Positions 63,949 through 64,000 of a DNA stretch of 64,000 nt are shown in pieces. The position numbers were made by a program, and so were the translations under genes. The DNA comes from JAWSVE01 sp033852115 (GTDB lineage Bacteria; Pseudomonadota; Gammaproteobacteria; Pseudomonadales; Cellvibrionaceae): contig JAWSVE010000008.1 of assembly GCA_033852115.1 (NCBI GenBank), positions 620,001 through 684,000 on the forward strand, read 5' to 3'. Every line of letters begins with the position of its first letter. Within the stretch, counting starts at the first letter, position 1. The notes beneath the pieces were generated by a model. It did no database searches. It worked only from the letters and a program-made list of their open reading frames with translations, and was not told the origin of the DNA.

Positions 63949-64000
63949 ATGACAGCGAATGCTGCACAACAGTTTATTAATGTCGGTGAGCGAACAAATG
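63949..64000 (+). CDS. metH: Methionine synthase, pterin/B12 part (split MetH, part 2; cut by window)
   Basis: Only the first 17 codons are visible. The ATG at 63949 is preceded by AAGAGA, and the residues QQFINVGERTN are the start of the methyltetrahydrofolate-binding domain of MetH. The rest lies beyond the right edge. Confidence 0.85.
   Translation, partial: MTANAAQQFINVGERTN

Overview
This is a 64 kb chromosomal segment of a Gram-negative gammaproteobacterium. Evidence for this is the conserved block hemA-prfA-prmC-moeB divergent from lolB-ispE-tRNA-Gln-prs-rplY-pth-ychF, the outer-membrane lipoprotein factor LolB, TonB and OmpA proteins, and the miaB-DUF1820 pair. The class GN sortase system, the RimK-like/GNAT-C39 pair and a PQQ quinohemoprotein suggest a marine, Cellvibrionales-like lineage. 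That placement is inference, since no marker was compared by search. Base composition looks uniform, and I see no insertion sequence, prophage or CRISPR array.

Layout. 1-7.7 kb: the N-terminal part of miaB, then small metabolic and housekeeping genes (DUF1820, YbfF-like esterase, old-yellow-enzyme reductase, a class Ic aminotransferase, GDT1-like transporter, PPP phosphatase, YgjP-like metallopeptidase, an ODP-like MBL protein). 7.9-13.3 kb: a giant CHASE/PAS/GAF hybrid histidine kinase. 13.6-16.8 kb: tRNA-Met and an ion-homeostasis operon (CPA antiporter, CorA, MscS). 16.9-28.3 kb: the housekeeping translation, haem and cell-envelope block. 28.4-31.2 kb: DASS and MATE transporters. 31.3-44 kb: a more variable stretch with a TonB receptor interrupted by an in-frame stop, a glutamine amidotransferase, a small beta-rich protein, a luciferase-like monooxygenase, YdcH, two SDRs, a decayed YugP-type metallopeptidase, a CheY-like receiver, the RimK-like/GNAT-C39 pair and an RMD1-family protein. 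44-49 kb: class GN sortase with its VIT/VWA substrate, then a MerR regulator and Cys-rich metal permease behind a textbook 19-bp-spacer MerR promoter. 49-54.3 kb: M16 peptidase, trypsin-like protease and a membrane FHA protein. 54.4-61.5 kb: PQQ quinohemoprotein, OmpA-family lipoprotein, GAF/PAS/GGDEF/EAL protein and a small secreted protein. 61.9-64 kb: metF and a metH split into separate genes.

How the genes work together. The core block couples tetrapyrrole synthesis (HemA), translation termination (PrfA with its methylase PrmC), lipoprotein export (LolB), isoprenoid and PRPP synthesis, and peptidyl-tRNA recycling. The metF-metH end makes methyl-THF and uses it for methionine synthesis. 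The large sensory proteins (hybrid kinase, GGDEF/EAL protein, receiver) point to an environmentally responsive life style. Most likely sources of new biology are the RLAN/ATP-grasp plus GNAT-C39 pair, the sortase system with an atypical IPQGA sorting motif, and the translationally coupled protease-FHA pair. Two genes (TonB receptor, YugP peptidase) look recently broken.
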